Assembly (NCBI GenBank): GCA_008638375.1 | Contig: CM018038.1 | Coordinates: forward strand, 17,699,485-17,763,484 | Length of the DNA: 64,000 nt | From: Nyssa sinensis | Lineage: Eukaryota; Streptophyta; Magnoliopsida; Cornales; Nyssaceae | Direction of reading: 5' to 3' | Shown here: positions 1-10,536 of the stretch, piece by piece | How positions within the stretch are numbered: position 1 is the stretch's first letter | Layout of the letters: every line of letters begins with the position of its first letter | The notes under the pieces: model-generated | Databases searched by the model: none | What the model saw: only the letters and a program-made list of their open reading frames with translations | What the model was told of the DNA's origin: nothing | Program-made: the position numbers and the translations under genes

Positions 1-330
1 GAACTTCTACAAGCGAAAGACCTCTCGTCTCAAAGCCACAAAAAAAAAAACACAAACATTACAAACCATTACACATTGAAGATGCTACTTGGAAGAGACC
101 AAATACATTGAAGATGTCTATTGGTATTCGTGTTTGCGATCCCTTTGGATGGAGTAAGCCTACCACGAATCATTTCCTGGATTTGAGCTATAATAGCCTG
201 GGGATTCTTCTTCATCATAGAGAACAATCTACTATTCCTTTCCCTCCAAATAGTATATACTGTGCAAGCTAGCGTAACTTTTCCTATAGTGGCCCCACTT
301 TTTCCTTCCAATAATTTCCTCTAGAAGCTC
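1..330 (-). pseudogene. LINE (L1-type) ORF2 C-terminal tail and 3'UTR, truncated
   Basis: On the minus strand an 80-residue open stretch (311-69) reads as the C-terminal end of a plant L1 ORF2. It contains TIWRERNSRLF, the segment IIAQIQEMIRGRLT and the end NRHLQCIWSLPSSIFNV. The same tail occurs in four other LINE copies in the window (21,475; 34,240; 39,026; 59,040), so the call rests on direct internal comparison. The element is 5'-truncated near 310-330. Its 3'UTR runs off the left edge, and the T-tract expected at the tail is not inside the window. No catalytic domain is present and the fragment is inert. The exact 5' breakpoint is uncertain by about 30 bases. Confidence 0.8.
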
Positions 331-1580
331 CATGAAAATATATTTTTTAATATTTTTATTTCAAAATTTTAAATTGTCATAGGTTGATAAAATTGCCACA
401 AAGCCAAGACTCAGTTCACTATTTTTTATTTTACCAATTTTGAATTACCTTTCGTCTCTTATATTTTATTCATTTTATCTGCATAATTAATTTTTCGTAT
501 CACTCCTATTTATTCATTTCAGCACTCGGTTGATCGGGTCATCTATTTTCTCAAGCATGCACCGTTTTATATCTGAGGATCTTAAATCCCGTTATGGTTT
601 ACCATGTTTTGGGTTATCTCGAATTATTAATGTCACTTAATTTATTTTTATTAAATCGGGGTGCAGTCTCGGTTACGCCAAATTTTTGGAGTATTACAAC
701 TCGAACCTCACCATTGGACTCAGAAGGTCCAACTGGTTACATGCGCTCCATCCTTCCTTTTGGTTCCCTGTTCGAGACCTGGGGGCAGCAGCCCCCGCCT
801 TTTTTTTTTCTTTCCTTTATAAAACCAAATAGTGGCTAAGCCACTTATTCTTGGTTAGGATACCCCCAATGCCCTTATCCTGATTTTAATTTATAACGCG
901 TGGAACCAAACACCCCCTTTCCCTTTTTAATTTAAAACTTTTAACTTTAAAACGACACAGTTTCGCTACCCAATGCCCTTATCGTCATTTTGGACCAACC
1001 CCATTATCGTCTTCCCCATGATTCTCCGATGAGAACCAGTAGGGTTCCATCACCATCTCCGGTGACGGCGACTCAGTTTCGATGATATCCTGCATCAAAT
1101 CCAATGCAGTTCTCCCTCTTCTCCCAAAGATCTCAAATCCACCCTCTGTTTCCATCAAGCACCTCCAAATCTTCACGAATAGGGAGTCAAACATCTCCAA
1201 CCGATTTTTCGGCCGAAACTACCCTTCCATTTTTGTGACATCTAGGCTATGGTTTCCACCCCATTTCAATCCTAAATAGTTTCTACATCACTGAGGATTA
1301 TTTTCCCAAACTTAAACTAAAGTTTTACATACAAAATTCATCAAACCCGCATTATCACCCCAACCTGTAACTAGGGTTTTCTCTCGCACTTCTAAGCCAA
1401 ATGAACTGCGATTTGTTCCTATCATCACCATTTTTCATGCTTAACAAGGTCCTATATTCAAAACTAAAAGGATATGCTTAGATCATAAAAACAGAACTAA
1501 ACATCACTTACTTGTGTGAGCTTTTGGCTCGTAGTTTCCCCCTCATTTTCTTTTGGTTCTTCACCTATGAATATCAGAAT
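331..1580 (-). repeat. left arm of the 3' LTR of Tekay-like element B
   Basis: From about 1,003 to 1,580 this stretch matches the LTR copies at 18,165-18,660 and 41,515-42,050 almost base for base, for example the shared run at 1,086-1,105. The part left of about 1,000 is AT-rich and more diverged. It still carries the family's repeated module near 700-730 (opposite strand: gagtccaatggtgaggt), so I assign it to the same LTR with less certainty. The LTR continues at 15,262 after the insertion of solo LTR G, because agaat is repeated at 1,576-1,580 and 15,262-15,266. The far LTR end is not identifiable. No gene is seen. Confidence 0.6.
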
Positions 1581-1660
1581 TGTAACACCCCGACCCTGAT
1601 TGATTAATAATTAGTTACTAATTATTAATTAGAACCGACGTAAAGAATAATTAAGAAGCT

Positions 1661-2344
1661 TGATATACCACAAACAGACACACCAATCACTTTGAGACAC
1701 GTGTGCCCACTGAGTTAACAAATCTCGATCCTACAGAGCTGACAATTTCGATCATACAGAACAGCCACAAGCCTTCAAGGTATTCTCATATATATCTATC
1801 ATACAGAGCAACCACAAGCCTTCAGGGCATTCTTATTTATATATCATTCAGAGCCGATAAACTCGGTCATACAGTGCAGATGAAGCCTTTAAGACATTCT
1901 CATGTATACATCTTCCAGACCTCCTGTTCTGGACAATATTTATTCAACACTTCATATGGATCCAACCTTATGGTTTCCTTAACAACTGTCAAGCGGGGAA
2001 TAAGGAAACGATCTTCAATGCGAAAACTACTATTTATAGTTATCTCCATCTACGACTCAAGGCTCCAGAAGGTAACTGCAATCTTCGATGATCATATCCC
2101 TATATTCATAGCATCGAATCCTAATCAACTTAGGAAAGCCACGGCTTATATATTAAACCCTAGAGGTACGCTTTTACTTAGATGCTCATTCTTTGGCTTT
2201 CAATACAGTCTTTCAATTCTCTTACTTACTTAAGCATCGGAGCGGCTACCACCGGAGCCAATCCGGTGGTCCTCTAATCATCTCTCTGAGTATTCTACAG
2301 GTCACGGAGCCCACACGTGTTGCGAGTCAAAAAGTGCAGCATCA
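1661..2344 (+). repeat. 5' LTR of the Tat element
   Basis: This is a 684-bp direct repeat paired with 10,738-11,421. It holds the palindromic G-box acacgtgt at 1,697-1,704 and again at 2,313-2,320, both conserved in the other LTR. A TATA-like ctatttatag lies near 2,030-2,039. Short runs of the form cagagc...gccttc recur between 1,790 and 1,900 and resemble the units of the internal array. Open frames crossing it, such as 1,703-2,233, also occur in the other LTR and are judged spurious. Confidence 0.92.
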
Positions 2345-2347
2345 GTT

Positions 2348-2365
2348 TGGCGCCGTCTGTGGGAA
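2348..2365 (+). promoter_or_regulatory. primer-binding site of the Tat element
   Basis: TGGCGCCGTCTGTGGGAA begins three bases after the 5' LTR. In the plant Tat/Athila lineage this position and sequence pair with the 3' end of a host tRNA to prime minus-strand DNA synthesis. It is the clearest single marker that places the element in that lineage. Confidence 0.92.
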
Positions 2366-2421
2366 CGACTAATCTCCAAGTGCTCTATTCATAAACTCAT
2401 CTTTTTTCCCACCGGAAAACC

Positions 2422-4050
2422 ATGGCACCAAATCTCCAACCACGACAGAATGCTCAGAATGCGCAAAACGCTCAGCGTCAGCCTCCTGCTCCTCGCACAA
2501 AGGGACCAGCGGCCAACCCTATGCGACCAGAAATCGAAGCAATAAAACGACACAATGAACTGGTGCAGGAGCAATTGCTGGCCATCACTAGAACGCTGGC
2601 AACGCTCACGCAGAACCAAGCGGCGGCTTCTCCTAGCCCGTCGGTCAACTTCGTTGCGGGAACGCAACCTCCTGTTGCCACGGAGGACGAAGAACTTCGT
2701 GGGTAGGCCCCAACCAACCTGCCTGGGCACCCCTCAGGCGTTGCTCGCGCTGGTCGAGATCCACAGCCATCAACAGTTCCTGGCTGGGGAACATCCGCTT
2801 TCGTTCCCGACGTGCATTACCGAAGCACTACTCGAGCCCCAACTCCTAGGGTTTCGGGAGCACCGCCGGCACCGCAGGAACCTAATCATGCAGCACCAGT
2901 CCCTCCGGTTCGGATTCCTCCTCCGTCCGAAGGGCGTACTCCACCCTACTACCCTGAAGCCGAGGCTGTCAGCAGGGTTCACAAGATGTCAGACTCAGAG
3001 ACCCGCAAAGGGTAGAGGAAATTACCGAGTCTATAGACCGGACAATCGGATTGAGAGGACCTCAGAACCCTCCAGAGCAAGACGAACTGGCCAGGCTGCT
3101 CGGAAGACTGGCCACTCCGTTCACTCACGCTATCATGTCAGAAGAGAGGCCCAGAAAGTTCATGGTGCCCAAGTTCACCCTCTACGACGGATCTGGATAC
3201 CCAGGAGATCATCTTTCTCATTATCAGCATACGATGGCCCTTCACGGAGCTTCGGATGCTTTTATGCGCCGGACGTTCATCACCAGCTTAAAGGGAACTG
3301 CTCTGAAGTGGTTCCACAACCTCCCTCCGAACTCCGTTACCAGCTTCTACGAGCTCGGTAGGCAGTTCTTGGACAGGTTTATGACCAGCAGGAGGCTCAG
3401 AAGGGGGGCCAGAATTCCTGCTGAACGTTAAGCAGACCAGGGAGGAATCCCTCCGAGCCTACATTGCACGCTTCAACACCGAACTCACTGAGATCACGGA
3501 TTGCAGCCCGAAATTCCTTGTAGCAGCCCTTACAACCGGGCTTGCCCAAGGTGGGTTCAGAGATTCCATGACAAAGAGCCCTCCAGCCGATATGGCGGCA
3601 CTGATGGATCGGGCCAGAAAATATATCAACCTGGAAGAGGCCAACCGCTCAGCCCAGAAGGGCAAAGATCAGACCCAAAGGGATAATCCGAAGCGGGAGG
3701 ATCACAAGAAGGAGGATCACAGAAGAGACTCCAACAAAAAGAGGGCCAGGAGCCCAGAGAAGAGAACAGCTCCCAGAGCTGTGTACAACTCCGCACCAAG
3801 GGAGTTCACCAACTTCACTCCTCTGAACACCACTCCGAACCAGGTACTCCGGCGGATCAGAGATCGGGAGAACCTGAGGTGGCCGGAGCCAATCAAAGGA
3901 GATCCCAGCCTGCGGGACCAAAGTAAGTATTGTAATTTCCATAAAGATCATGGACAAACAACTAACTCTTGCAGGACCCTCCGATATGAGATAGAGCAGC
4001 TCATAAAGAAGGGACGTCTTCGGGAGTTCGTCAAGCAGGACGGAAGTTAG
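2422..4050 (+). pseudogene. gag: Tat gag, broken by stops and frameshifts
   Basis: Gag would form the particle shell and bind element RNA. Reading starts at the ATG at 2,422 (MAPNLQPRQNAQNAQNAQ, low-complexity N-terminus). It meets TAG at 2,704, then a frame change near 3,010. The conserved gag core follows at 3,051-3,431, with KFTLYDGSGYPGDHLSHY and KGTALKWFHNLPPNSVTSFY. A G-homopolymer near 3,405 shifts the frame again, and the C-terminal part is open to a TAG at 4,048. That part has a lysine/arginine-rich stretch and the zinc-like CNFHKDHGQTTNSCRTLR, which is usual for Tat gag. Another in-frame stop lies at about 4,105, before the protease. The family call is firm and the gene is not functional as read. 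Confidence 0.88.
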
Positions 4051-4128
4051 AACCCCCAAGAGGACAAGCCTCAACAGCGGCCAGATCAGAGGCCCGAACA
4101 GAGGTAGGAGCAGAGGGAAGGACGAAAC

Positions 4129-4785
4129 GTGCCTCAGAGGAAAAACAATCACGTCATCTTCGTCCTCCATGCTGACTCCCCTGTTACAGGAATGTCCAAC
4201 AGGGCAAGAAAAAGATATGCTCGGGAGGCCAGAACCGCCCCGAACGTCTTGCAGATCTCCAACGTCGAAAAGAGACTCAAGCCAAGGCCGGAGATCCAGT
4301 TCACCGAGCAAGATCTAGCAGGGGTACACTGCCCTCACAGTGATGCCCTTGTTATTACCCTCAGAATCGCCAACTTCGAGACCAGAAGAGTCTTGGTCGA
4401 CACTGGCAGCTCAGTCAACATTCTGTTCTATGAACCGCTTAAACAGATGGGCATAGACCAGGACAACGTCAAGCCCACCACTGCCGTGATGGCAGCTTTT
4501 GATGGCAACCTCAGCACCCCACTGGGGAGAGTTGACCTTCCTACCACTGTAGGAGAAGGTGAAGGGCAGAAGACCACCATCTCGGAATACATGGTGCAGA
4601 ACATGAAGTCTCCCTACAACGTCATAATCGGGAGACCCTGGTTGCATCAGATAGGGGCAGTCACTTCAACCCTCCATCAGTGTCTGAAGTACGTCCACAA
4701 CCAGAGCGTACACTCGGTCCGAGGGTGTCAGCCAACCTCCCGAGAGTGTCACGCTATTGCCCTCAAGGAGAAAGCTCCGAAATAG
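4129..4785 (+). CDS. Tat retroviral-type aspartic protease domain
   Basis: The frame is open for 218 residues. The catalytic motif LVDTGSSVNILF lies at about residues 90-100, and the downstream IIGRPWLHQIGA is the second conserved protease element. In the family this domain cuts the Gag-Pol precursor. The frame is the C-terminal continuation of gag through stop codons at about 4,048 and 4,105, and the methionine at 4,129 is simply the first after them. It ends at TAG 4,783-4,785, about 175 bases before the open RT frame, and the link between them is broken. The catalytic residues are present, but no intact precursor connects this domain to gag. Confidence 0.85.
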   Translation: MPQRKNNHVIFVLHADSPVTGMSNRARKRYAREARTAPNVLQISNVEKRLKPRPEIQFTEQDLAGVHCPHSDALVITLRIANFETRRVLVDTGSSVNILFYEPLKQMGIDQDNVKPTTAVMAAFDGNLSTPLGRVDLPTTVGEGEGQKTTISEYMVQNMKSPYNVIIGRPWLHQIGAVTSTLHQCLKYVHNQSVHSVRGCQPTSRECHAIALKEKAPK

Positions 4786-4959
4786 CAATTACAGTACATT
4801 CGGGACTGTGCAGATCTGGTTTTCACTCACACTCCCGAGGTAGAAGATTGCCCATCCAGCGTTGAAGAACCCCTGAGCCCAAGGGGACGTGACAGCCGAG
4901 CCAATCCTGTTGGCGAGCCCATTAAAATACTGGTCAGTTTAGAAGCAGAGGGGCGTTAC

Positions 4960-6069
4960 TTGTACATCGGCCCAGATCTTACACACACCAAGCAGGAAAA
5001 GATAGTCAGGTTTCTGAAAAACAACTTCTCTATCTTTGCTTGGGAGACCAGGGACATGGAGGGAATAGATCCTAATCTAATAACTCATAAACTGATGGTA
5101 GATCCGGATCACCCCCCAGTCAGACAGAAGAGAAGGCCGATCGCTCCTGAACGGCATCGGATTATAAACGAAGAAGTCCAGAGGCTGCTGGACGCCAGGA
5201 TGATACGGGAAGTTTTCTATCCCGAGTGGCTAGCCAACACCATGCTTGTTAAGAAGAAGAATGGCAAGTGGAGAGTCTGTGTGGACTATACAGACCTCAA
5301 CAAAGCATGCCCCAAGGACAGTTTTCCACTGCCGAGAATAGACCAACTGGTTGACGCCACTGCGGGGCATGAACTTATGAGTTTCATGGATGCATACTCT
5401 GGATACAACCAGATCCAGATGTACCCTCCAGATCAAGAGAAGACTGCCTTCATAACCGAAAGAGGACTCTACTGCTACAGAGTGATGCCTTTCGGTTTGA
5501 AGAATGCTGGAGCCACTTATCAGCGGTTGGTGAACAAGATGTTCAACCCACTGCTCGGCAGCACCATGGAGGTATACATCGACGACATGCTGGTAAAGAG
5601 CCTTCAGAAAGGCAGCCACCTCCAACACTTGGCCCAGACCTTCGATATCCTCAGACAACACAGGATGAAGCTCAACCCCTCGAAATGTACCTTCGGAGTT
5701 ACGAAGGGAAAATTCTTGGGATACATCGTCTCTCAAAGAGGTATCGAAGCAGATCCCACTCAGATCCAAGCCCTGATTGGACTGAAGTCACCAAAAACCA
5801 GAAAGGAGATTCAGGGACTAAATGGCAGAATTGCCGCACTGAGCAGGTTTATATCCAAATCCACTGATCGATGCCTACCTTTCTTCAAAGCTCTGAAGGG
5901 CAGCAAGACTTTGCAGTGGACAAAAGAATGCGAGAAGTCATTTCAAGAACTAAAGGAGTATCTAGCCTCTCCAGAGCTCCTGTCTATCAATGCATATTAT
6001 GACTTGGTCCATCTATCAATGCACAGGCCTCCAGAGCCTGGTCCATCTATCAATGCACAAGTCTTATGA
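4960..6069 (+). CDS. Tat reverse transcriptase, C-terminus replaced by array
   Basis: A 369-residue open frame encodes the RT fingers, palm and thumb. Visible are LVKKKNGKWRVCVDYTDLNK, the FMDAYSGYNQI motif with its first aspartate, MPFGLKNAGATYQRLVNKMF and the catalytic VYIDDMLVKS. The connection segment follows (SKSTDRCLPFFKALKGS). At about 5,985 (LASPELL) the family-like sequence stops abruptly. The last ~28 residues (from SINAYYDLVHLS) are translated tandem repeat. RNase H and integrase, which should follow, are absent. The polymerase motifs look intact. The first methionine here is not a true start, since the domain normally arises from a Gag-Pol precursor. Confidence 0.9.
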   Translation: MYIGPDLTHTKQEKIVRFLKNNFSIFAWETRDMEGIDPNLITHKLMVDPDHPPVRQKRRPIAPERHRIINEEVQRLLDARMIREVFYPEWLANTMLVKKKNGKWRVCVDYTDLNKACPKDSFPLPRIDQLVDATAGHELMSFMDAYSGYNQIQMYPPDQEKTAFITERGLYCYRVMPFGLKNAGATYQRLVNKMFNPLLGSTMEVYIDDMLVKSLQKGSHLQHLAQTFDILRQHRMKLNPSKCTFGVTKGKFLGYIVSQRGIEADPTQIQALIGLKSPKTRKEIQGLNGRIAALSRFISKSTDRCLPFFKALKGSKTLQWTKECEKSFQELKEYLASPELLSINAYYDLVHLSMHRPPEPGPSINAQVL

Positions 6070-6700
6070 CTTGGTCCATCTATTAATGCACAGGCCTCCA
6101 GAGCCTGGTCCATCTACTAATGCACAAGTCTTATGACTTGGTCCATCTATTAATGCATAGGCCTCCAGAGCCTGGTCCATAATGTACGAGTTTTCACTCG
6201 GTCCATCTATTAATGCACAAGTCTTATGACTTGGTCCATCTATTAATGCACAGGCCTCCAGAGCCTGGTCCATCTACTAATGCACAAGTCTTATGACTTG
6301 GTCCATCTATTAATGCACAGGCCTCCAGAGCCTGGTCCATCTACTAATGCACAAGTCTTATGACTTGGTCCATCTATTAATGCACAGGCCTCCAGAGCCT
6401 GGTCCATAATGTACGAGTTTTCACTCGGTCCATCTATTAATGCACAAGTCTTATGACTTGGTCCATCTATTAATGCACAGGCCTCCAGAGCCTGGTCCAT
6501 AATGTACGACTTTTCACTCGGTCCATCTACTAATGCACAGGCCTCCAGAGCCTGGTCCATAATGTACGAGTTTTTACTCGGTCCATTTATTAATGTACAA
6601 GTCTTAGGACTTGGTCCATAAATGCACAAGTCTCAGTACTTGGTCCGTCTATAATACACAGGCCTTCAGAGCCTGGTCCATGATATACAGATCTTAAATA
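5981..6700 (+). repeat. palindromic tandem array, about 22 units of 26-35 bp
   Basis: Each unit ends in ggtcc(at) and carries a short inverted repeat just before it. Three stem types alternate: caagtc/gacttg (loop ttat), caggc/gcctg (loop around ctccaga) and cgagt/actcg (loop tttc). Stem sequences change between types while pairing is kept. The units decay at the right edge (to about 6,790). The array begins exactly where RT homology ends and takes the place of RNase H and integrase. Minus-strand open frames across it (6,064-6,273; 6,291-6,629) are translated repeats, not genes. Tandem repeats downstream of pol are known in Tat-lineage elements. Confidence 0.92.
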
Positions 6701-6790
6701 CTTGGTTCATACGCAGGCCTACAGAGCTTGGATTACTCTTATACACAGGCCTTCCGAGCATGGTCCGTCTTCAATTTACAGATTCTATGA

Positions 6791-8437
6791 TTCAGCTCAT
6801 CCACAGACAGAAGTTCCGAGTATCTACAAACTAAAGTTTCCCAGATCGGAACACCTCGGATCTGATACTTATATTATTTGGCTTATCTGTCAAACGAACA
6901 ACAAGTACTATGGTTCCAACCAGGGGTAAAGTACTTCGATTCGGGCATTTTTCTAAGTTTCTTTGATTTATTTTCAGAACAATCAGAAATGCACGAGAAA
7001 GTGTTTAAGCTACAAAAGAGCACATTCACAGAAAACATCAGATCTGAGAAGAAGAAATCTAATTTTATTGATAATTCAGAAGATTTACATCAGTACAAAG
7101 ACACCACTACAGAAGTTATTACAGAAGCTACGCTTGGCAACATAACGGCTCTTCTCCTGGGATGATAAAGGGGCACAGGAGCCAAACTTCCATTACCGCT
7201 GCTGCCGGCTCCATTTGAGAGGAAGGAGCCCTGAACCCCAGTCTACATCAAGAAGTGCCCAGGCCATTTCATCATCACTATCACTGGTCTCATGACCAAC
7301 GGACGATGAGGGCTCTGGGCCTCAGGAGACTTTTCATTCTCCACCTTTGTAATCGGCATAACGCCCCAGAAGCAAGGGTCTCTGCCAAGTCACAAAGGGG
7401 AGGAGGCGGCCCCCATTCATCTCCCTCAGAGCAGTTGTCACACCCCAGCAGATTGAAGCAAGGGTCCCTGCCAAGTCACAAGGGGGAGGAGGCAACCCAC
7501 CTTCAATCTTCTTCTTCACACCATCTGTTTCAGCCCAGCCACTTGGAGCGAGGGTCTCTGACAGGGCGTGAGGAAGAGGAGGCAACTCGCCTTCATCTTC
7601 ATCACCAACGCTCCAGGCCTCGGTTGAATCAAGGAGGGGCCACCACCAATCGGAGAAATCTCGACCGGATGCCAGAGGAAACAAGAAGACTTGTGCCTCC
7701 TTCGAACCTTCCTTGGAGACTGAAAATAAGGGAAGGATAACTCTTGGCCACAGTTTAATTATTCTTAATTCCGGCAAGGAACCACCCATCATCTCCGGAC
7801 AAGTGGCAAAACTCCGGCAGCATATAAAAATCTCTCTTACAAACAGTTTGGGTAGCAAAAGGGTTGAGCACAACCGAATGCCCTCGTTTCCATATATATA
7901 GACACTGGAAGACAAAAGGCTACCCAGTTGGACCGTCACAACGGCTAAAGTGTTAGCTTCGAAATCCCAAACGACGGGGGTGCAATAAATGGAGTATTAA
8001 ACCACCCTCTCGGGAGAAGCAAAAGGCAGGGCCATACACGTAATACACAGGCTTTTAATCTTTTCCACGTATATGACGTGACGGTTTCTCCATGTCATTA
8101 ACACTTAAAGGGCCACAGAGGTCCATCCACTATGACGTTTCTTGATTCCTAACAGGTCTGGAGGCTCTCCAATTACTGACCTAAGGCAAGTAAAGAAGCT
8201 CGGAACACAGCTACCTACAGAGGAAAATCTGATCTGGTATACACTAAACTCCAGAGCAGCGCTACTTGCAACAATTACCACCATCAACTATATGTTAAGG
8301 CACTACAGAGCAACATAACTCAAGACATGCACAAATACGACAGAGTAATATAACTGAGGAAACGAGCGTTAAGCAAAAGATTGTTCCATTAACAAATGTA
8401 TGTTTCAAGTACATTGAAAGGTAACAAAATATACATC
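6791..8437. other. Tat non-coding spacer with a triplicated ~88-bp repeat
   Basis: There is no retrotransposon domain here. Three imperfect copies of a ~88-bp unit start near 7,373, 7,460 and 7,551. Each has the form aagggtctctgccaagtcac followed by ggaggaggc. The overlapping open frames (plus 7,255-7,740; minus 7,939-7,334) are low-complexity translations of these repeats and match no family I recognise. A minus-strand TATA-like tatatata lies near 7,894-7,902. The stretch 8,100-8,437 would be the 3' flank of the antisense gene. I see no other feature. Confidence 0.6.
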
Positions 8438-10346
8438 CTAAGCCTGATCAGCAGGGACAGGATCAGTGGCCGGAGAAGGTCCGGCAGGAGCAGTATCAAC
8501 CACCTCAGCCGGTACGACCACTTCCGTGGGATCGGCAGGGAAGACATCAGCCACTTCATCCTGGATAACCTCTGAAGGTTCAGATCCGGGCGGCACAATT
8601 GAGGAGACATCAAGGTCAGGAAACTTGGCGAGAAGCCGGGAGCGGAAGTTGTTAAACCCAAACGTAATCAAGCGATGGGTCATCCCTTCCAGTCTCGACT
8701 TCATCTCCTCCTCATTGTCCACCAATGCCTGCTCCACAGCATCATCGATCTGTTTACGGTGCTGATACCGCATGCCGTTCATCTCCATTTGCAACCTCCT
8801 TGCCCGCTCAACGACAAGGTTCTTCTCCGATTCCATCACGATCAAGGAGTTCTGACACTCCTTCAGTTTCTCTGCGGAGTGTTATGCCTCCGACCGGGCA
8901 GTGCCAAGCTGAAGCCCCAGGTCGTCCAGATTGGCCCTGAGTTGGTCAAGCTCCTCCGCAGATGGAGAAACCTCCACCAAAGCAGAAAGGGTATGCAGGG
9001 TCTGCATAATACAAAGAAAACAATTCAACACCAGTATAAACGCTTAAAGGAAAGAAAAGTAAGGGCCTGACGAGCTCACCTTAACCTGAAGAGTGGTTAA
9101 ATCAGCAAAAAGCTTCTCCGACTTCTGGGGCCTAAGTTTAACTAAGCCTTTGGCCCAGAAGTCCCTCAGAATTTTCTTGGCCCCCTGATCAGCAACATCA
9201 GGAGCCACCGACGATGATGCCTCCTTACCCGCTCGACGAGACGGGACTGGGGGAACCACCGAAATGGGGACAGGAGTCTCTTCCTCCCCCTCAGCAGGCT
9301 CGGGAGAGGACAGAACCAACCTCCGCTTCTTTTGGACAGGAGGAACCATTGGAGAGGATGCCTCCCCCGCCACCACGGATGGTGATGGCCTGAACTCCCA
9401 CTGAGCCATCACATTGTCAGCAATCTCCTCCACACTTCCCCTGGCAGCCATCAATCTATCAGGGTTAACGATGGAAGAATGGTCCCGAATGCTGGGCTTC
9501 AAGAGCTTCTTATATTGCTTCTGAATCGAAGAAGAGAAGCCTGGTCTCTTCCACGCACTCTTGACTGCAAAACAAGCATAGAAATTGATCAGTTCAACAA
9601 TTGGCGAACAAAATAAATTCAGTACAGCCATGGAAAACTTGAGCCTCACCCCTTGGCCCAGTGGTCCGAGGGAATACGGAAGGTTGACCCTCGAAGTTCT
9701 TGAATTCCCATCCTCCTTTAATAAAAAAGTACCACTTCTTCCAAGTCTTGTTAGAGGAGGGCACAGAAGTAAGGGGTCTGAACCCACTATCAAAAGACAT
9801 GTAATAAAGGCCCTCCGCCTTTTGAAGTTTTAGATCCATATTGCTACGGATCAAGTCAGGGGACACCTCGACATTATTCATATGCCCTAACACAATGAAG
9901 CTCAACAGATGTCTCCAACTGTTAAGGTTCAGGTCTGCGGGGCAAAGTCCAAACCAACAGAAGAATTGTTTTATTATATCAGGAAAGGGGAGTGTAAGAC
10001 CCATCTCAAACCAGGCCAGATAGGCACAGATTTCCCCCTTTCTAACATCGCCCGGGCGATCCTGAGAATCCGGGACCTTGAAAGTAACATTTGTGGGAAG
10101 TTTGAACTTCGCCCATAACTCCTTCAACATACTTTCAGTAATTACACTCTCACCCTCCTCTCTGTAACCGGATCGACCAGAAGTCTCACCAGCCCTATTC
10201 GGGGGCTCATCAAAAGCATCAACAATCCTAACCCCCGGAGTAGAGGGGGGTTCTACCAGTCTATTTTCATCAATATTCACCAACTGCAGTCGAGGAACGG
10301 CCTCAGAAGGACTTCCCAAACCAGAGTGTGATTCTAAGCCAGACAT
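8438..10346 (-). pseudogene. antisense gene of the Tat element, two predicted introns, PF04195-like
   Basis: On the minus strand three open blocks join through two GT-AG introns. Exon 1 is 10,346-9,650 (ATG, MSGLESHSG), intron 1 is 9,649-9,565 (85 nt, G|GTGAGG to TTTTGCAG), exon 2 is 9,564-9,080, intron 2 is 9,079-9,002 (78 nt, AAG|GTGAGC to TATGCAG), and exon 3 is 9,001-8,438. The frame is kept across both joins, giving 582 codons with one internal TAA at 8,884-8,882. Exon 1 contains LPFPDIIKQFFCWFGLCPAD then LNSWRHLLSF, which resembles the plant 'putative gypsy type transposon' domain (Pfam PF04195, Transposase_28). Exon 3 is rich in charged, coiled-coil-like sequence and ends acidic and proline-rich. 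Antisense frames between pol and the 3' LTR are known in this lineage, but their function is not. Splicing is my inference. Confidence 0.75.
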
Positions 10347-10527
10347 GGCGAACGAGAGAAAGAAATGAAACAAATGAGAAGGAATGTAGAAGGGGACTAA
10401 AAGTCGAACTTGAGATCAAGAAAGGATTATGAACACCGGGTATCCTCCAAACTTCAAGATATGTCAAATGGCAGTCTGGTACTGTAGAAGTAAATGCAGA
10501 AGAAAGGTATGAAAGACCTTTCCCTCT

Positions 10528-10536
10528 CTTTATATA
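10528..10536 (-). promoter_or_regulatory. TATA box candidate for the antisense gene
   Basis: Minus-strand TATATAAAG lies 182 bases upstream of the antisense ATG at 10,346, in a pyrimidine/purine-biased leader. Its distance and orientation suit an internal promoter independent of the LTR. There is no direct evidence of transcription. Confidence 0.45.

Noticed and set aside
1703..2233. 176-codon frame in the Tat 5' LTR
   Set aside because: It is repeated in the 3' LTR at 10,780-11,280 and differs only by the LTR substitutions. There is no domain, and an LTR frame is expected by chance here.
3649..4311. Minus-strand 220-codon frame over Tat gag
   Set aside because: It is a shadow of the gag-protease frame, with no family resemblance and biased composition.
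6064..6629. Minus-strand repeat protein (MDQALEACALIDGPS...)
   Set aside because: It is only the translation of the palindromic tandem array on the opposite strand.
5981..6700. CRISPR-like array
   Set aside because: Units are contiguous palindromic repeats without unique spacers, in a plant retrotransposon, with no cas genes.
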